Below are positions 27,121-38,798 of a DNA stretch of 64,000 bases, piece after piece (the first letter of the stretch is position 1; each line of letters begins with the position of its first letter). The translations under genes and the position numbers were made by a program. This DNA comes from Sulfitobacter sp. M05. Its GTDB lineage: Bacteria > Pseudomonadota > Alphaproteobacteria > Rhodobacterales > Rhodobacteraceae. The notes beneath the pieces are model-generated. The model made no database searches and was not told where the DNA came from. It saw nothing but the letters and a program-made list of their open reading frames with translations. The DNA is taken from the NCBI RefSeq assembly GCF_029285175.1, contig NZ_JABEDH010000001.1, forward strand, positions 496,001 to 560,000, read 5' to 3'.

Positions 27121-28089
27121 ATGCGTCTGCGTCTGTTCAAAGAAGCGCCGAATTTCGATTTCTTCAGCCATTGGAAAATCTGGCTGGGGGTGTCGGGCCT
27201 GCTGATGGTTGTCGCTTTTGCATCCTTTATGGTGCAGGGCCTGAACTATGGCATTGATTTTCGCGGCGGCACCACGATCCGCTCGGAAAGCCCGATGGCG
27301 GTGGATATTGCCGCCTATCGCGGGGCCATTGACACGCTGGAGTTGGGCGATATCACCATCACCGAAGTCTTCGATCCGTCCTTTCGTGAGGATCAGAACG
27401 TTGCGATGATCCGTATTCAGGCGCAAGACGGTCAAGAGGCGGTCACCACCGACGTGATCGCAGCTGTCGAGACCGCTTTGCAGACCGTGCGTCCTGATAT
27501 CAAATTCACCTCAGTCGAATCTGTCGGGCCGAAAGTGTCCGGAGAACTGATCCAGACCGCTGTCATCGCTGTGGTTTTGGCCATTGGGGCGGTTCTGATT
27601 TATATCTGGCTGCGGTTCGAGTGGCAGTTCGCCGCCGGTGCCGTGCTGGCGTTGGTACATGACGTGATCCTGACCATTGGCATCTTCTCCGAACTTCAGA
27701 TTCGCTTCGATTTGGCCATCATTGCCGCACTTCTGACCATCGTGGGGTATTCGTTGAACGATACGGTTGTGGTCTTTGACCGGGTTCGCGAGAACCTGCG
27801 CAAATACAAGAAACGCGACCTGAAGGATGTTCTGAACCTGTCAATCAACGAAACCATGGCGCGGACCTTTATGACGTCTTTCACCACATTGATTGCTCTT
27901 ATTGCGCTTTTTGTGCTGGGCGGTGACGTGATCCGCGGTTTTGTTTTCGCAATGATCTGGGGAGTGATTGTCGGGACGTATTCGTCAATCTTTGTGGCCT
28001 CTGCGATTCTGTTGTATCTGGGGGTCAAGCGTGACTGGACCAAGCCTGATGCGAACACGGGCAACCAATACGCCAATATCGACGCCTGA
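27121..28089 (+). CDS. secF: Protein translocase subunit SecF
   Basis: A 322-residue inner-membrane partner of SecD with six predicted transmembrane helices and a periplasmic loop. The conserved LNYGIDFRGGTTI follows the first helix, and the C-terminal part has VGYSLNDTVVVFDRVREN and the helix with ILLYLGVK at the end. Start ATG follows the secD stop by three bases. It closes the yajC-secD-secF group, after which the Mth938-like gene and the ccm operon continue on the same strand. Confidence 0.97.
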   Translation: MRLRLFKEAPNFDFFSHWKIWLGVSGLLMVVAFASFMVQGLNYGIDFRGGTTIRSESPMAVDIAAYRGAIDTLELGDITITEVFDPSFREDQNVAMIRIQAQDGQEAVTTDVIAAVETALQTVRPDIKFTSVESVGPKVSGELIQTAVIAVVLAIGAVLIYIWLRFEWQFAAGAVLALVHDVILTIGIFSELQIRFDLAIIAALLTIVGYSLNDTVVVFDRVRENLRKYKKRDLKDVLNLSINETMARTFMTSFTTLIALIALFVLGGDVIRGFVFAMIWGVIVGTYSSIFVASAILLYLGVKRDWTKPDANTGNQYANIDA

Positions 28090-28175
28090 ACGCTGAAGAA
28101 GACGGGCAGGGGAGACCATCCGCGACCGCATAGTACCGCGACGCGCCTGCCTGATGCTTTTGGAAAGGACCTGCC

Positions 28176-28529
28176 ATGCGCCTGAACGAAATCGACTATA
28201 ACGGTTCGGCACCGGTTGATGGCTATGGCCCCGGTTTTTTTCGGATTGGCGGCACCCTGATCAACGGGCCGGTGATCACGGGCCCTCTTGGCACCAAAAG
28301 CTGGGAGGGGTTTACGGATACGGATGCGCTGATTGCCTTGAAAGAACATGTCGATGTGATCTTTGTTGGCACCGGCGCCGATGTGGCGCATTTGCCTGAC
28401 GCGGTTGCGGATTCCCTGCAAGAGGCCGGGCTGGCCGCCGAGACAATGGCCTCGCCTGCGGCCTGCCGCACCTATAACGTCTTGCTAAGCGAGGGACGCA
28501 GGGTGGCGCTTGCCCTGATCCCTGTCTGA
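28176..28529 (+). CDS. Mth938-like domain protein (DUF498)
   Basis: A 117-residue protein of the Mth938-like (DUF498) fold, a small alpha/beta domain also found in mitochondrial NDUFAF3. Characteristic segments are YGPGFFRIGG, the central VIFVGTGADVAHLPDAV, and the end SPAACRTYNVLLSEGRRVALALIPV. It lies between secF and ccmA on the same strand with short spacing, the usual position in roseobacters. Its molecular role is unclear; homologues are linked to membrane-protein or complex assembly. Confidence 0.85.
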   Translation: MRLNEIDYNGSAPVDGYGPGFFRIGGTLINGPVITGPLGTKSWEGFTDTDALIALKEHVDVIFVGTGADVAHLPDAVADSLQEAGLAAETMASPAACRTYNVLLSEGRRVALALIPV

Positions 28530-28535
28530 GCCTGA

Positions 28536-29153
28536 ATGATATTAAGTGCCCAAAACCTGACCCTTGCCCGTGGCGGTGTGCCGGTGCTTTCGGGGCTGAG
28601 CTTCACCTTGGAGGCGGGGCAGGCGTTGATCCTGCGTGGCCCAAACGGGGCTGGTAAAACCACTTTGCTGCGCACCATTGCAGGGCTGCAAGCCCCCGTT
28701 GATGGTACGATCGCTGGGGCAGAGGATGCCATTGCCTATGCCGGACACGCGGACGGGATCAAGGCGATGCTCACCGTGCGCGAGAACCTGCTATTCTGGG
28801 CGCAGGTTTTTGGCAATAACGACATAGCGCCGGCGTTGGAGGCTTACAAACTGCACCCGCTTGCAGATCGTCTGGCGGGCACCCTGTCGGCGGGGCAGAA
28901 ACGCCGTCTTGGCCTGTCGCGCCTATTGGTCACCGGGTGTCCGGTATGGGTGTTGGACGAGCCGACCGTGTCGCTGGATGTCGAGGCAGTGGCGATGTTT
29001 GCCGCTGCGGTAAGTGGCCATCTGGCGGGCGGTGGTGCCGCATTGGTTGCGACTCATATCGATCTTGGGATCGAAGCTGCGGTATTGGATATTGCGCCGT
29101 TTCGGGCCCGCGCCGATTTACGATCAGGCACCAGCGACGAGGCCTTCTTGTGA
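28536..29153 (+). CDS. ccmA: Haem exporter ATP-binding protein CcmA
   Basis: A 205-residue ABC ATPase of the cytochrome c maturation system. Walker [14 protein letters not shown], signature [15 protein letters not shown] and Walker [13 protein letters not shown] are complete. With CcmB and CcmC it makes the complex that releases haem-loaded CcmE. ATG at 28536 lies seven bases after the preceding gene's stop. Its stop overlaps the GTG start of ccmB, so translation of the two is coupled. Confidence 0.95.
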   Translation: MILSAQNLTLARGGVPVLSGLSFTLEAGQALILRGPNGAGKTTLLRTIAGLQAPVDGTIAGAEDAIAYAGHADGIKAMLTVRENLLFWAQVFGNNDIAPALEAYKLHPLADRLAGTLSAGQKRRLGLSRLLVTGCPVWVLDEPTVSLDVEAVAMFAAAVSGHLAGGGAALVATHIDLGIEAAVLDIAPFRARADLRSGTSDEAFL

Positions 29154-29806
29154 TTGCCTTGTTGATGCGCGATTTACGGCTGGCGCTGCGGGCTGGCGGA
29201 GGGTTCGGCCTTGGCCTTGCGTTCTTTTTGATTGTGACCACATTGGTGCCGTTCAGCGTGGGGCCGACGCCAGAGTTGCTGAGCAGCATTGCGCCGGGTG
29301 TCTTGTGGCTGGGGGCGCTGCTGGCCTGTTTGCTGTCGCTCGACCGGTTGCTGGCGCTGGATTACGAGGATGGCACGCTTGATCTGTTGCTGACCGCCCC
29401 GCTGCCGTTGGAGGCGGCGGTTAGCGTCAAAGCGCTGGCGCATTGGCTGACCACAGGCTTGCCACTGGTGCTGGCCGCACCCCTTTTGGGGGTTTTGTTG
29501 AACCTGCCGCCCTCGGGCTACGCTTGGCTTGTGGCGTCTCTTGCGCTTGGAACGCCGGCGCTGTCGGTGATCGGCACCTTTGGTGCGGCGCTGACCGTCG
29601 GAATTAAGCGGGGCGGGCTGCTGCTGTCCTTGCTGGTGCTGCCACTCTATGTGCCGACGTTGATTTTTGGGGCAGAAGCGGCACGACGCGGCGCGGCGGG
29701 GCTTGACCCGTCAACGCCTTTGGTGATGCTGGCCGGGATCACATTGGGCACCATTGCCCTGATGCCTTTTGCCAGTGCTGCGGTGTTGCGCATGGGGTTG
29801 CGGTAG
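29150..29806 (+). CDS. ccmB: Haem exporter permease CcmB
   Basis: A 218-residue integral membrane protein with about six helices, the permease of the CcmAB ABC complex. Family segments include [12 protein letters not shown] and [15 protein letters not shown], then [16 protein letters not shown] near the C-terminus. Start: no ATG stands at the right place; GTG at 29150 overlaps the ccmA stop (GTGA) and gives the length typical for CcmB, while the open frame from 28937 lies within ccmA and is not used. Followed by ccmC after 64 bases. Confidence 0.93.
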   Translation: MIALLMRDLRLALRAGGGFGLGLAFFLIVTTLVPFSVGPTPELLSSIAPGVLWLGALLACLLSLDRLLALDYEDGTLDLLLTAPLPLEAAVSVKALAHWLTTGLPLVLAAPLLGVLLNLPPSGYAWLVASLALGTPALSVIGTFGAALTVGIKRGGLLLSLLVLPLYVPTLIFGAEAARRGAAGLDPSTPLVMLAGITLGTIALMPFASAAVLRMGLR

Positions 29807-29870
29807 ATGGCTCACGCAACTGCGATGATTTGCCCATTGAGGCTGCCACGCAGGAAGAATAGATAGGCTT

Positions 29871-30605
29871 ATGTCCATTTGGTCTTATGCAAATCCGGTG
29901 AAATTTCTGGCCCTGAGTGCCAAGCTGCAACCCTATCTGTGGGCGGCGGCCGCACTCTGTATCTGTACCGGGCTGATCTGGGGGTTCTTCGGCACACCGG
30001 ATGACTATCGTCAGGGATCAACGGTCAAGATTATCTATCTGCATGTGCCGGCGGCGCTGATGGCGATCAATGCGTGGTTTATGATGCTGCTCACATCGCT
30101 GATATGGCTGGTACGCCGTCACCATGTCAGTGCGCTGGCCGCACGGGCCGCTGCCCCTGTGGGGTTGATCATGACGGTTATCGCCTTGGTGACCGGCGCA
30201 ATCTGGGGGCAGCCGATGTGGGGGACATGGTGGGCCTGGGACCCGCGCCTGACCTCGTTCCTGATCCTGTTTCTGTTCTATCTGGGCTATATCGCCTTAT
30301 GGGAAGCTGTCGAAGATCCAGATACTGCTGCGGACCTGACGGCGGTTCTCTGTCTGGTTGGATCCGTGTTTGCAGCCCTGTCGCGCTATGCCGTGCAATT
30401 CTGGAACCAGGGATTGCATCAGGGCACATCCATTCCTGTGGCAACGGGGGGGCGGTCGGTTTCGGATGTCTTCTTTGTACCGCTGGCAATCTCTATGGTG
30501 GGGTTTGGCCTGTTGTTCGTGGCCCTTGTTCTCTACCGGACCGGGACGGAAATCAGACTGCGGCGGGCGCAGGCACTGCGCGCCCGGCAGGAGCGGGGAC
30601 TATGA
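29871..30605 (+). CDS. ccmC: Haem transporter/ligation protein CcmC
   Basis: A 244-residue six-helix membrane protein of cytochrome c maturation, which delivers haem to CcmE. The WWD haem-handling motif is seen as WGTWWAWDPRLTS, with flanking His residues in YLHVPAAL and WNQGLHQG. The length is normal. The stop overlaps the start of ccmD (ATGA). The start ATG at 29871 is preceded by a purine-rich run in the ccmB-ccmC gap. Confidence 0.96.
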   Translation: MSIWSYANPVKFLALSAKLQPYLWAAAALCICTGLIWGFFGTPDDYRQGSTVKIIYLHVPAALMAINAWFMMLLTSLIWLVRRHHVSALAARAAAPVGLIMTVIALVTGAIWGQPMWGTWWAWDPRLTSFLILFLFYLGYIALWEAVEDPDTAADLTAVLCLVGSVFAALSRYAVQFWNQGLHQGTSIPVATGGRSVSDVFFVPLAISMVGFGLLFVALVLYRTGTEIRLRRAQALRARQERGL

Positions 30606-30772
30606 TGCCTGATCTGGGAAAATACGCCACCGAGGTGATCTCGGCTTATGGGGTCTCATTGGTTTTGCTGGCAGTTTTGCTGGGGCTTACCCTACGCCGT
30701 GGTCGCGCCGCGCGGGCAGATCTGGAACAAATCGAGTCCGAAGCAAAGCAGGAGGTACGTAAGGATGGCTAG
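30602..30772 (+). CDS. ccmD: Haem exporter protein CcmD
   Basis: A 56-residue single-helix membrane protein that helps release holo-CcmE from the CcmABC complex. It has the form typical of CcmD: a short N-terminus with LGKYATEVISAYGVSL, one membrane helix continuing LVLLAVLLGLTLRRGRAARADLE, and a charged C-terminal tail. Two in-frame ATGs, 30602 and 30605, are possible; both overlap the ccmC stop. Its end overlaps the start of ccmG by eight bases. Confidence 0.9.
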   Translation: MMPDLGKYATEVISAYGVSLVLLAVLLGLTLRRGRAARADLEQIESEAKQEVRKDG

Positions 30773-31304
30773 GTTCTCACCCTTGATGCTGGTGCCGCCG
30801 GTGGTTTTTGCCGGATTTGTTGCCTTGGCCGCTGTGGGCATGTATCGCGATGATCCGCAGGGGCTGCCGTCGACATTGATCGGGCAAATGGCACCGCTAC
30901 TCCCTGTTGAGACCCTCTCGGGGTTTCCCAAGGCAACGCAGAGCATGTTGGCTACTGGCGAGGTAACGCTGGTGAATTTCTGGGCCAGCTGGTGCCCGCC
31001 TTGCCGGGCTGAACACCCCGAGCTGTTGCGCCTGCAAGCGCAGGGGCAATCCATCATTGGCGTTAACTTCAAAGATACGGGGGCCAACGCGACCAAGTAT
31101 CTGATCGAGGATGACAACCCGTTTACCGGCATCGGGTTTGATCCAACAGGGCGGACCGCAATTGACTGGGGCGTTACCGCGCCGCCGGAGACCTTCATTT
31201 TAGGCAAAGACGGGACGGTGTTGTTCCGTTTCGCCGGCCCCTTGGTGGGCAGCGATTATGAACAGCGCTTCGTGCCGGCGCTAAAGGCCGCGATGGCCGA
31301 GTAG
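30765..31304 (+). CDS. ccmG: Thiol:disulfide interchange protein CcmG (DsbE)
   Basis: A 179-residue periplasmic thioredoxin-like protein held by an N-terminal membrane segment (about residues 7-26). The active site is WASWCPPCRAEHPEL, and GVTAPPETFILGKDG supplies the cis-Pro loop of the CcmG type. It keeps apocytochrome c haem-binding cysteines reduced. ATG at 30765 has GGAGG upstream. CcmE, CcmF and CcmH are not in this window, so the system is split. Confidence 0.95.
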   Translation: MARFSPLMLVPPVVFAGFVALAAVGMYRDDPQGLPSTLIGQMAPLLPVETLSGFPKATQSMLATGEVTLVNFWASWCPPCRAEHPELLRLQAQGQSIIGVNFKDTGANATKYLIEDDNPFTGIGFDPTGRTAIDWGVTAPPETFILGKDGTVLFRFAGPLVGSDYEQRFVPALKAAMAE

Positions 31305-31313
31305 TATCTGGTC

Positions 31314-31338
31314 GCTGGCCCAAGCAGAGAGGGCCGGC
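31314..31338. terminator. Hairpin between convergent ccmG and SDR genes
   Basis: GCTGGCCC pairs with GGGCCGGC (seven of eight) over a nine-base loop, ten bases after the ccmG stop. The following bases are T-poor, so this is a possible, not certain, terminator. Confidence 0.4.
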
Positions 31339-31369
31339 ATGAGTTTAATTTGCAAGATGAAGCATCGGG

Positions 31370-32056
31370 TTACAGCCGGTAGCCACCGGAGACCTTGATG
31401 GTTTCACCGGTGATAAAGCCAGAGGCATCGGTGGCCAGAAAGCGCACCACATTTGCGATGTCTTGTGGCGTGCCAGATCGGCCAAGGGCGGTCATGTCGA
31501 CAAAAGCTTTGACCAATTCTGGTGGGCGGGGCGATTCAACGCGTTCAATGGCACCGGGGGCGATGGCATTGACGCGGATGCCTTTGGGGCCCAGCGTCTT
31601 GGCCATGCCGCGTGTCCAGGTGTTCAGCGCCGCTTTGCTGGCTGAATAGCCAACTGCGCCCATTGCTGGCAGATCAGCGTTTATCGAGGAAATATTGATC
31701 ACGCTTGCGCCGCGTTTCAGATGGGGCAGGGCCGCGTCCAGCAGGGCCATCGGCGCGCCAAGGTTCACGGCAAGCGTGGCCATCGGGTTGGCATCATCCA
31801 TTGCAATGGCACCGGCGTTGTTGACGATGATGTCGAGTGTGCCGAGGCGGTCCATGACCTGATCAATGATCTGCCGCGCGGCATCGGGGGCAGACAAATC
31901 GGCCGGCAGGGCCAGGATATCGGGACAGTCGCGCAGCAGGTCGTCCGGCTGGGTGGCGTTATAGGTAACAACCACATGATGGTCTGTCGCCAGTTCGGTG
32001 GCGATGGCACGGCCAATGCCGCGGGCTCCACCGGTAATCAGGGCGACAGGTTTCAT
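31370..32056 (-). CDS. SDR-family oxidoreductase
   Basis: A 228-residue classical short-chain dehydrogenase/reductase. The NAD(P)-binding TGGARGIGRA, the NNAG motif, and the catalytic Ser and YSASK of the pattern NISSINADLPAMGAVGYSASK are complete, as is PGAIERV. It lacks any clear substrate signature, so the reaction is unknown. ATG at 32056 follows AAAGGA; six upstream residues to 32074 are an alternative. It lies downstream of aconitase on the same strand but is separated from it by a good terminator, so it probably has its own promoter. Confidence 0.9.
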   Translation of the reverse strand: MKPVALITGGARGIGRAIATELATDHHVVVTYNATQPDDLLRDCPDILALPADLSAPDAARQIIDQVMDRLGTLDIIVNNAGAIAMDDANPMATLAVNLGAPMALLDAALPHLKRGASVINISSINADLPAMGAVGYSASKAALNTWTRGMAKTLGPKGIRVNAIAPGAIERVESPRPPELVKAFVDMTALGRSGTPQDIANVVRFLATDASGFITGETIKVSGGYRL

Positions 32057-32095
32057 TTGGTTTCCTTTGATCACTTTGTTTCCAAGCAGGATAGC

Positions 32096-32135
32096 AAAAA
32101 AGGCCCCCGCTACAATCTGTAACAGGGGCCTTTTT
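32096..32135. terminator. Bidirectional-looking terminator after acnA
   Basis: AAAAAAGGCCCC and GGGGCCTTTTT pair around a loop of 17 bases. On the minus strand it stands about 20 bases after the acnA stop and ends in a T-run, as expected for a rho-independent terminator of acnA. Confidence 0.85.
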
Positions 32136-32155
32136 GTTGGACTAAATTACGCCGC

Positions 32156-34945
<2,790 letters not shown>

Positions 34946-35044
34946 GGAACGGTCCCTTTCTTGGCTGCTGGCTATGGGATGTTGTGTATTAGATGGCACT
35001 GACGTGATGGCTAATCAACTACTCGCTATAGGGTTTTGGCATTT

Positions 35045-35062
35045 TGTATACCATGGTGTACA
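35045..35062. promoter_or_regulatory. Palindromic operator candidate between acnA and the DUF1223 gene
   Basis: TGTATACC and GGTGTACA flank AT: 18 bases, self-complementary apart from one position pair. It is about 100 bases upstream of the acnA start and 118 before the DUF1223 start. TGTATACA-type half sites are known from GntR-family operators, so a regulator of acnA may bind; this is inference. Confidence 0.35.
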
Positions 35063-35180
35063 GAAGATTCGAAAAAATATTCGACTTTCATGACATCTCT
35101 CTCAAGAAACCTTGATTGGTTATTTCAACGACCCAAGGTTAGGAATGGTTCCATCTTATCCCGCATGTCAGTGGAATCAT

Positions 35181-35879
35181 ATGAAACAGATCATTCCGGC
35201 CCTTTTCTCTGCGATGCTGACATTGGCACCGACTGCCAATGCGCAGGACACGCCCGTTGTTGTCGAACTTTATACCTCGCAGGGGTGTTCCAGTTGCCCG
35301 CCGGCTGATGCAATCCTGCATGAACTTGCCAATCGTGATGATGTGATCGCTTTGGCGCTGCATGTTGATTATTGGGACTATATCGGATGGAAAGATCCCT
35401 TCGGCGATCCGGCCCATGCGGAGCGACAGCGCGCCTATGCTGCAACGGCGCATCGCCGGTCGATTTATACGCCCGAGATGATCGTCGGTGGGGTGACCGA
35501 TATCGTTGGGGCAAAACCGATGAAACTGTCCAAGGCAATAGCTGAACATGCAAAATTGCCGAAAGATGTCGCGTTGGACCTGACGCGCAGCGGTGATAGC
35601 CTGCAAATCACGGCGACCGCGCTAGGCAAGGTTAACGGTCCGTTGACGGTTCATATGTTGCGCTACACCCCTAGTCAGACGACCCAGATCAAGCGTGGGG
35701 AAAACAGGGGAAAGACCCTGGAAAATGCAAATATCGTAGAGGGTTGGGCCGTTTTGGGTGCTTGGGACGGCAACTCTCCATTGCAGATGAATGTGCCCCT
35801 GACAGGGGACAAACCGGCGGTGGTCATTTTGCAAGAGGCACGGGTTGGACGGATCGTCGCTGCGGCGCGTTTGCGCTAG
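35181..35879 (+). CDS. DUF1223 secreted thioredoxin-like protein
   Basis: A 232-residue protein with a signal peptide (MKQIIPALFSAMLTLAPTANA) and a DUF1223 domain of thioredoxin-like fold. The diagnostic VVVELYTSQGCSSCPPADAIL carries a CxxC pair, followed by LHVDYWDYIGWKDPFGDP and the region YTPEMIVGG. Predicted periplasmic. The family is widespread in alphaproteobacteria with no assigned substrate; the CxxC suggests redox activity. ATG at 35181 was chosen for the signal peptide, although the ribosome site is weak. Confidence 0.88.
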   Translation: MKQIIPALFSAMLTLAPTANAQDTPVVVELYTSQGCSSCPPADAILHELANRDDVIALALHVDYWDYIGWKDPFGDPAHAERQRAYAATAHRRSIYTPEMIVGGVTDIVGAKPMKLSKAIAEHAKLPKDVALDLTRSGDSLQITATALGKVNGPLTVHMLRYTPSQTTQIKRGENRGKTLENANIVEGWAVLGAWDGNSPLQMNVPLTGDKPAVVILQEARVGRIVAAARLR

Positions 35880-35931
35880 CAACTGTATCTTTCAGGCGGC
35901 CTTGGCGGTTAACCGGCAGAAGCGTACGAGC

Positions 35932-36840
35932 TTAATCCTCGTCCGCCCGCCATCTTCTATGAACCCAAAACCATTGTTCTGGTGCTTGATTGATCCGTGC
36001 GGACAGGCTGTCGTTTAAGGCCTGTGTCATTGTTGTCGGATCCGAATGCGGCACGGGTGCCTCAAGAACGGTTTCAAAGCTCAGCCCGTCCACCTGCCGG
36101 ATGCCATAGAACGGGATCAACAAAGCGTCATAGCGCAGGGCAAGTTCCGCTGCCGATAGGGCCGTGCGCGCAGGTTCACCCATGAAATCAAGGACCGGCG
36201 CATAAAGCACATGCTGATCAAACAGCAGGACAAGCTGCCCACCGCCCTTAAGGTGACGCACAAAACCGGCGGTCCCTTTACGGCCCTGCGGAAACACCGG
36301 CCCGCCGAAAGCTTCCATCGTTTTGACGTAATGGGCGTTGAAATAGGGGTTCTTCATATCGCGGTAGAGCCCGCCAATGTCATGCCCCCGGGCCACCAAC
36401 GCCGCCCGCGTCGCCTCGTAATTTCCGAAATGCCCACTGACAAGGATCACCGGACGGTCGTTTTTCACCGCGTCTTCCAAGGCCGCAGCCCCCGGGCCCT
36501 GCGGCGTGTTCTGTGCCATGCGGGCCGGAAACTCTTCGGCTGAATAGTTTTCAATGAATGAGCGCCCGACGTTGTTCAGGCAGCGGCTGGCGATTTCGCT
36601 GCGCCGTTGTGGCGGCATGTCGGGCCAGATCAGCGCCAGATTGTTCAGCGCACGTTTACGGTATCCTGCAATTGGGCCGATCACCTTTTCGACCAACCAG
36701 CCGACAAAGCGGACACGGGTGGCATAGGGCAGGGCAAGCGCCAGACGGATGACACCGACGATCAGCGCATTGCTCAGGAAATCTCCCAGCCGTTGGACGG
36801 GTTGAGCATGAGGATCATCCTGAGAGGGTTGGTCTGACAT
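35932..36840 (-). CDS. Lysophospholipid/lipid A acyltransferase (LpxL/HtrB family)
   Basis: A 302-residue membrane-associated acyltransferase of the lipid A late acyltransferase family, which moves a fatty acyl chain onto lipid A or a lysolipid. The catalytic HX4(D/E) is HFGNYE; a hydrophobic N-terminal stretch (about residues 18-40) and the later DQHVLYAPVLDFMGEPA and PEQWFWVHRRW are typical. Whether lipid A or ornithine lipid is the acceptor cannot be told. The FliG-like gene lies 94 bases upstream in the same direction. Confidence 0.88.
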   Translation of the reverse strand: MSDQPSQDDPHAQPVQRLGDFLSNALIVGVIRLALALPYATRVRFVGWLVEKVIGPIAGYRKRALNNLALIWPDMPPQRRSEIASRCLNNVGRSFIENYSAEEFPARMAQNTPQGPGAAALEDAVKNDRPVILVSGHFGNYEATRAALVARGHDIGGLYRDMKNPYFNAHYVKTMEAFGGPVFPQGRKGTAGFVRHLKGGGQLVLLFDQHVLYAPVLDFMGEPARTALSAAELALRYDALLIPFYGIRQVDGLSFETVLEAPVPHSDPTTMTQALNDSLSARINQAPEQWFWVHRRWRADED

Positions 36841-36933
36841 AGGGCTCTGACAGTTGCGAAAGATGCGCCAGACATAGCCCGCAGACCAAAGCGCAACAAG
36901 TCGGCAATGCGACCTCTGGCGCGGCGTCGCAGA

Positions 36934-38010
36934 TTATCCGTCTTCCTCCTCATCATCTTCGACGATTAGCAACAGGTCACCGTCCTGTTCCATACGGCGG
37001 ATCACATCAACAACATCCGACATGGCAGCCTCGCCGTCGGCGGGTTTGATCTTGCCCGCACTTTCCATATCTTCGCGAAGCTGGTCTGCCATTCGGCCTG
37101 ACATATTTTCTAGCATGAAATCGCGCGAGGTTGCAAAACCGGCGGCTTCGGCACTGGCCAGTGCGATGACCAATTTGTCCTGATCGACCTCGCGCAGGAC
37201 CCGCGGGATGTCGCGGGCGGCAATGCGGGTGGCAATATTGCCAAAGGTAAAGATTGCCTTGCGTACCGCGTTTGCAAAACCCTGATCGGTTTCATCCAGT
37301 CCGGTCAAAACGTCGTCACGGGTCAGCGAGGTTGAGGAATTCAGAATCGCGCCGACCCGTTCAACTGGATCATCGGCAAAGGCACGCGCCGGCACAGCGT
37401 CAAGTTGCGCCGCCAGCGACAAGCCGATTCTGTCAACCGCATCCGGCGTGACGGCGTTGGTCAGGGAAACAGCATAGGTGATTTTACGCGCTTGCGGCCC
37501 TGGAATGCGCCCCAGCAGGTCGGCTGCCATGGAAACCGGCAGTTTGGACAGCATTACTGCGGCAACTTCGATGCTCTCAATCTCAAGGACCGGCAACAGG
37601 CGATCCGGTCCCAGTTCGCGCAAACGCCCCCAGGGGTCGCCAAACTGGCGCACGCCGGCCTCTTTGCGCAGACGCGCGGCGGTATGCGGGCTGATCTTGC
37701 CGTCCAGCGCATCCAGTGCCCCGGCCATGCCAGCAGGAAAGGACAGACCGATTTTCTCCAGCTCGGCAGCAAATTCCTCGACAACGGCATCCAGCGTGTC
37801 GCGGTCCACAGTGCGCATGGCACCCATTTGGTGGGTCAGAGCCACCTGCGCCTCATCGGGCAGTTCTTCCAGCGGGATCTCGGCCCCTTCGTTCAGTAAC
37901 AGCCGCACAACGATCGCCGCCTTGGCGCGCCGGCTAAGCGCAACAGGTGCGCCGCCCCCCGCAAGTTCGGGCAGTGGGGGGAAATTGTTCATCGCAACGA
38001 TGTCGTTCAT
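36934..38010 (-). CDS. FliG C-terminal-domain protein, not next to flagellar genes
   Basis: A 358-residue protein resembling flagellar motor switch protein FliG. The middle has the armadillo-like segment LPVSMAADLLGRIPGPQAR, and the C-terminal domain has FTFGNIATRIAARDIPRVLR, then NMSGRMADQLREDMES, which keeps the charged surface pattern of FliG that contacts the stator. The N-terminus (MNDIVAMNNFPPLPELAGG) is not FliG-like. ATG at 38010 was chosen as the only start giving the full frame. No other flagellar gene is in the window, so it may be a stand-alone paralogue. Confidence 0.72.
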   Translation of the reverse strand: MNDIVAMNNFPPLPELAGGGAPVALSRRAKAAIVVRLLLNEGAEIPLEELPDEAQVALTHQMGAMRTVDRDTLDAVVEEFAAELEKIGLSFPAGMAGALDALDGKISPHTAARLRKEAGVRQFGDPWGRLRELGPDRLLPVLEIESIEVAAVMLSKLPVSMAADLLGRIPGPQARKITYAVSLTNAVTPDAVDRIGLSLAAQLDAVPARAFADDPVERVGAILNSSTSLTRDDVLTGLDETDQGFANAVRKAIFTFGNIATRIAARDIPRVLREVDQDKLVIALASAEAAGFATSRDFMLENMSGRMADQLREDMESAGKIKPADGEAAMSDVVDVIRRMEQDGDLLLIVEDDEEEDG

Positions 38011-38085
38011 CTCTCACAACCCCTTGGTTTAACGCGGGTATGGCCGTGAAAGATGAATATTTGCTAAAACCGGGTTGGGTCTTCC

Positions 38086-38613
38086 TCAGTAATCAAAGGT
38101 CTTTCCCGTGGCGATGGCACGGCGCAGCGAGGCCTCGGCCCAGCTGCCGGAGCCGCCATGGTCCCGAATGGCGCGCAGCTGTTCAAGCGCCTGTTTCATC
38201 TGGCCTTGTTCGACCAATGCCTGCCCCATGTAGGAACGTGCCAGCACATTGGCGGGGTTCACCTGCAACGCAGCGTGGTAATATGTCATCGCGGCGTTGA
38301 GATCGCCGGTTTTGCGGCTGGTAAAGCCCTTGTAGGTCAGGGTGCGGTCATCATTTGCGGGCATCTGGGCCAGAACGATCTGTGCATCCACATAGCGCCC
38401 TGCATAGGCCAGTTCACGCAGGTTCTCATAAAGACCGTCCACATCGAGATTGCTTTCTTCCGCGGCAACGCAGGACTTTGTCTTTTTGTCATAGATCTGG
38501 CCGGTTTCACATTTCGGTTTGCTGGGCGCGACCTCATCACCACCGCCAGCAGCCCAGGCACCGGTTACGGCAAAGGGCAAGGTCAGGGCCGTTGTCAGAA
38601 TAAGCTGTTTCAT
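38086..38613 (-). CDS. Secreted tetratricopeptide-repeat protein with N-terminal Cys motif
   Basis: A 175-residue periplasmic protein: signal peptide (MKQLILTTALTLPFAVTGAWA), then a short Cys motif CETGQIYDKKTKSCV, then TPR-type helices (AMTYYHAALQVNPANVLARSYMGQALVEQG). Start ATG at 38613 follows AAGGA; the frame is open to 38760 but without conserved or secretory character. The Cys motif recurs in the next small secreted protein, encoded about 190 bases away. The function is unknown; TPR proteins bind other proteins. Confidence 0.82.
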   Translation of the reverse strand: MKQLILTTALTLPFAVTGAWAAGGGDEVAPSKPKCETGQIYDKKTKSCVAAEESNLDVDGLYENLRELAYAGRYVDAQIVLAQMPANDDRTLTYKGFTSRKTGDLNAAMTYYHAALQVNPANVLARSYMGQALVEQGQMKQALEQLRAIRDHGGSGSWAEASLRRAIATGKTFDY

Positions 38614-38798
38614 ATGTCGTTCCTTAAAAATGCAATTTGAAATGTAGCCTATTCGACACGCCTGCCAAGTGTTTGTTTCCCGGCCACACGTCTGTGTGAT
38701 CGACGCGGGCAATGGGCAACGCCACGTTGGGGCTTTGGTTATAAACGCATAGGTAAACAAGGGGGCGCGCCCTGCGCAGCAGTGGGGGCTATTCGTGG

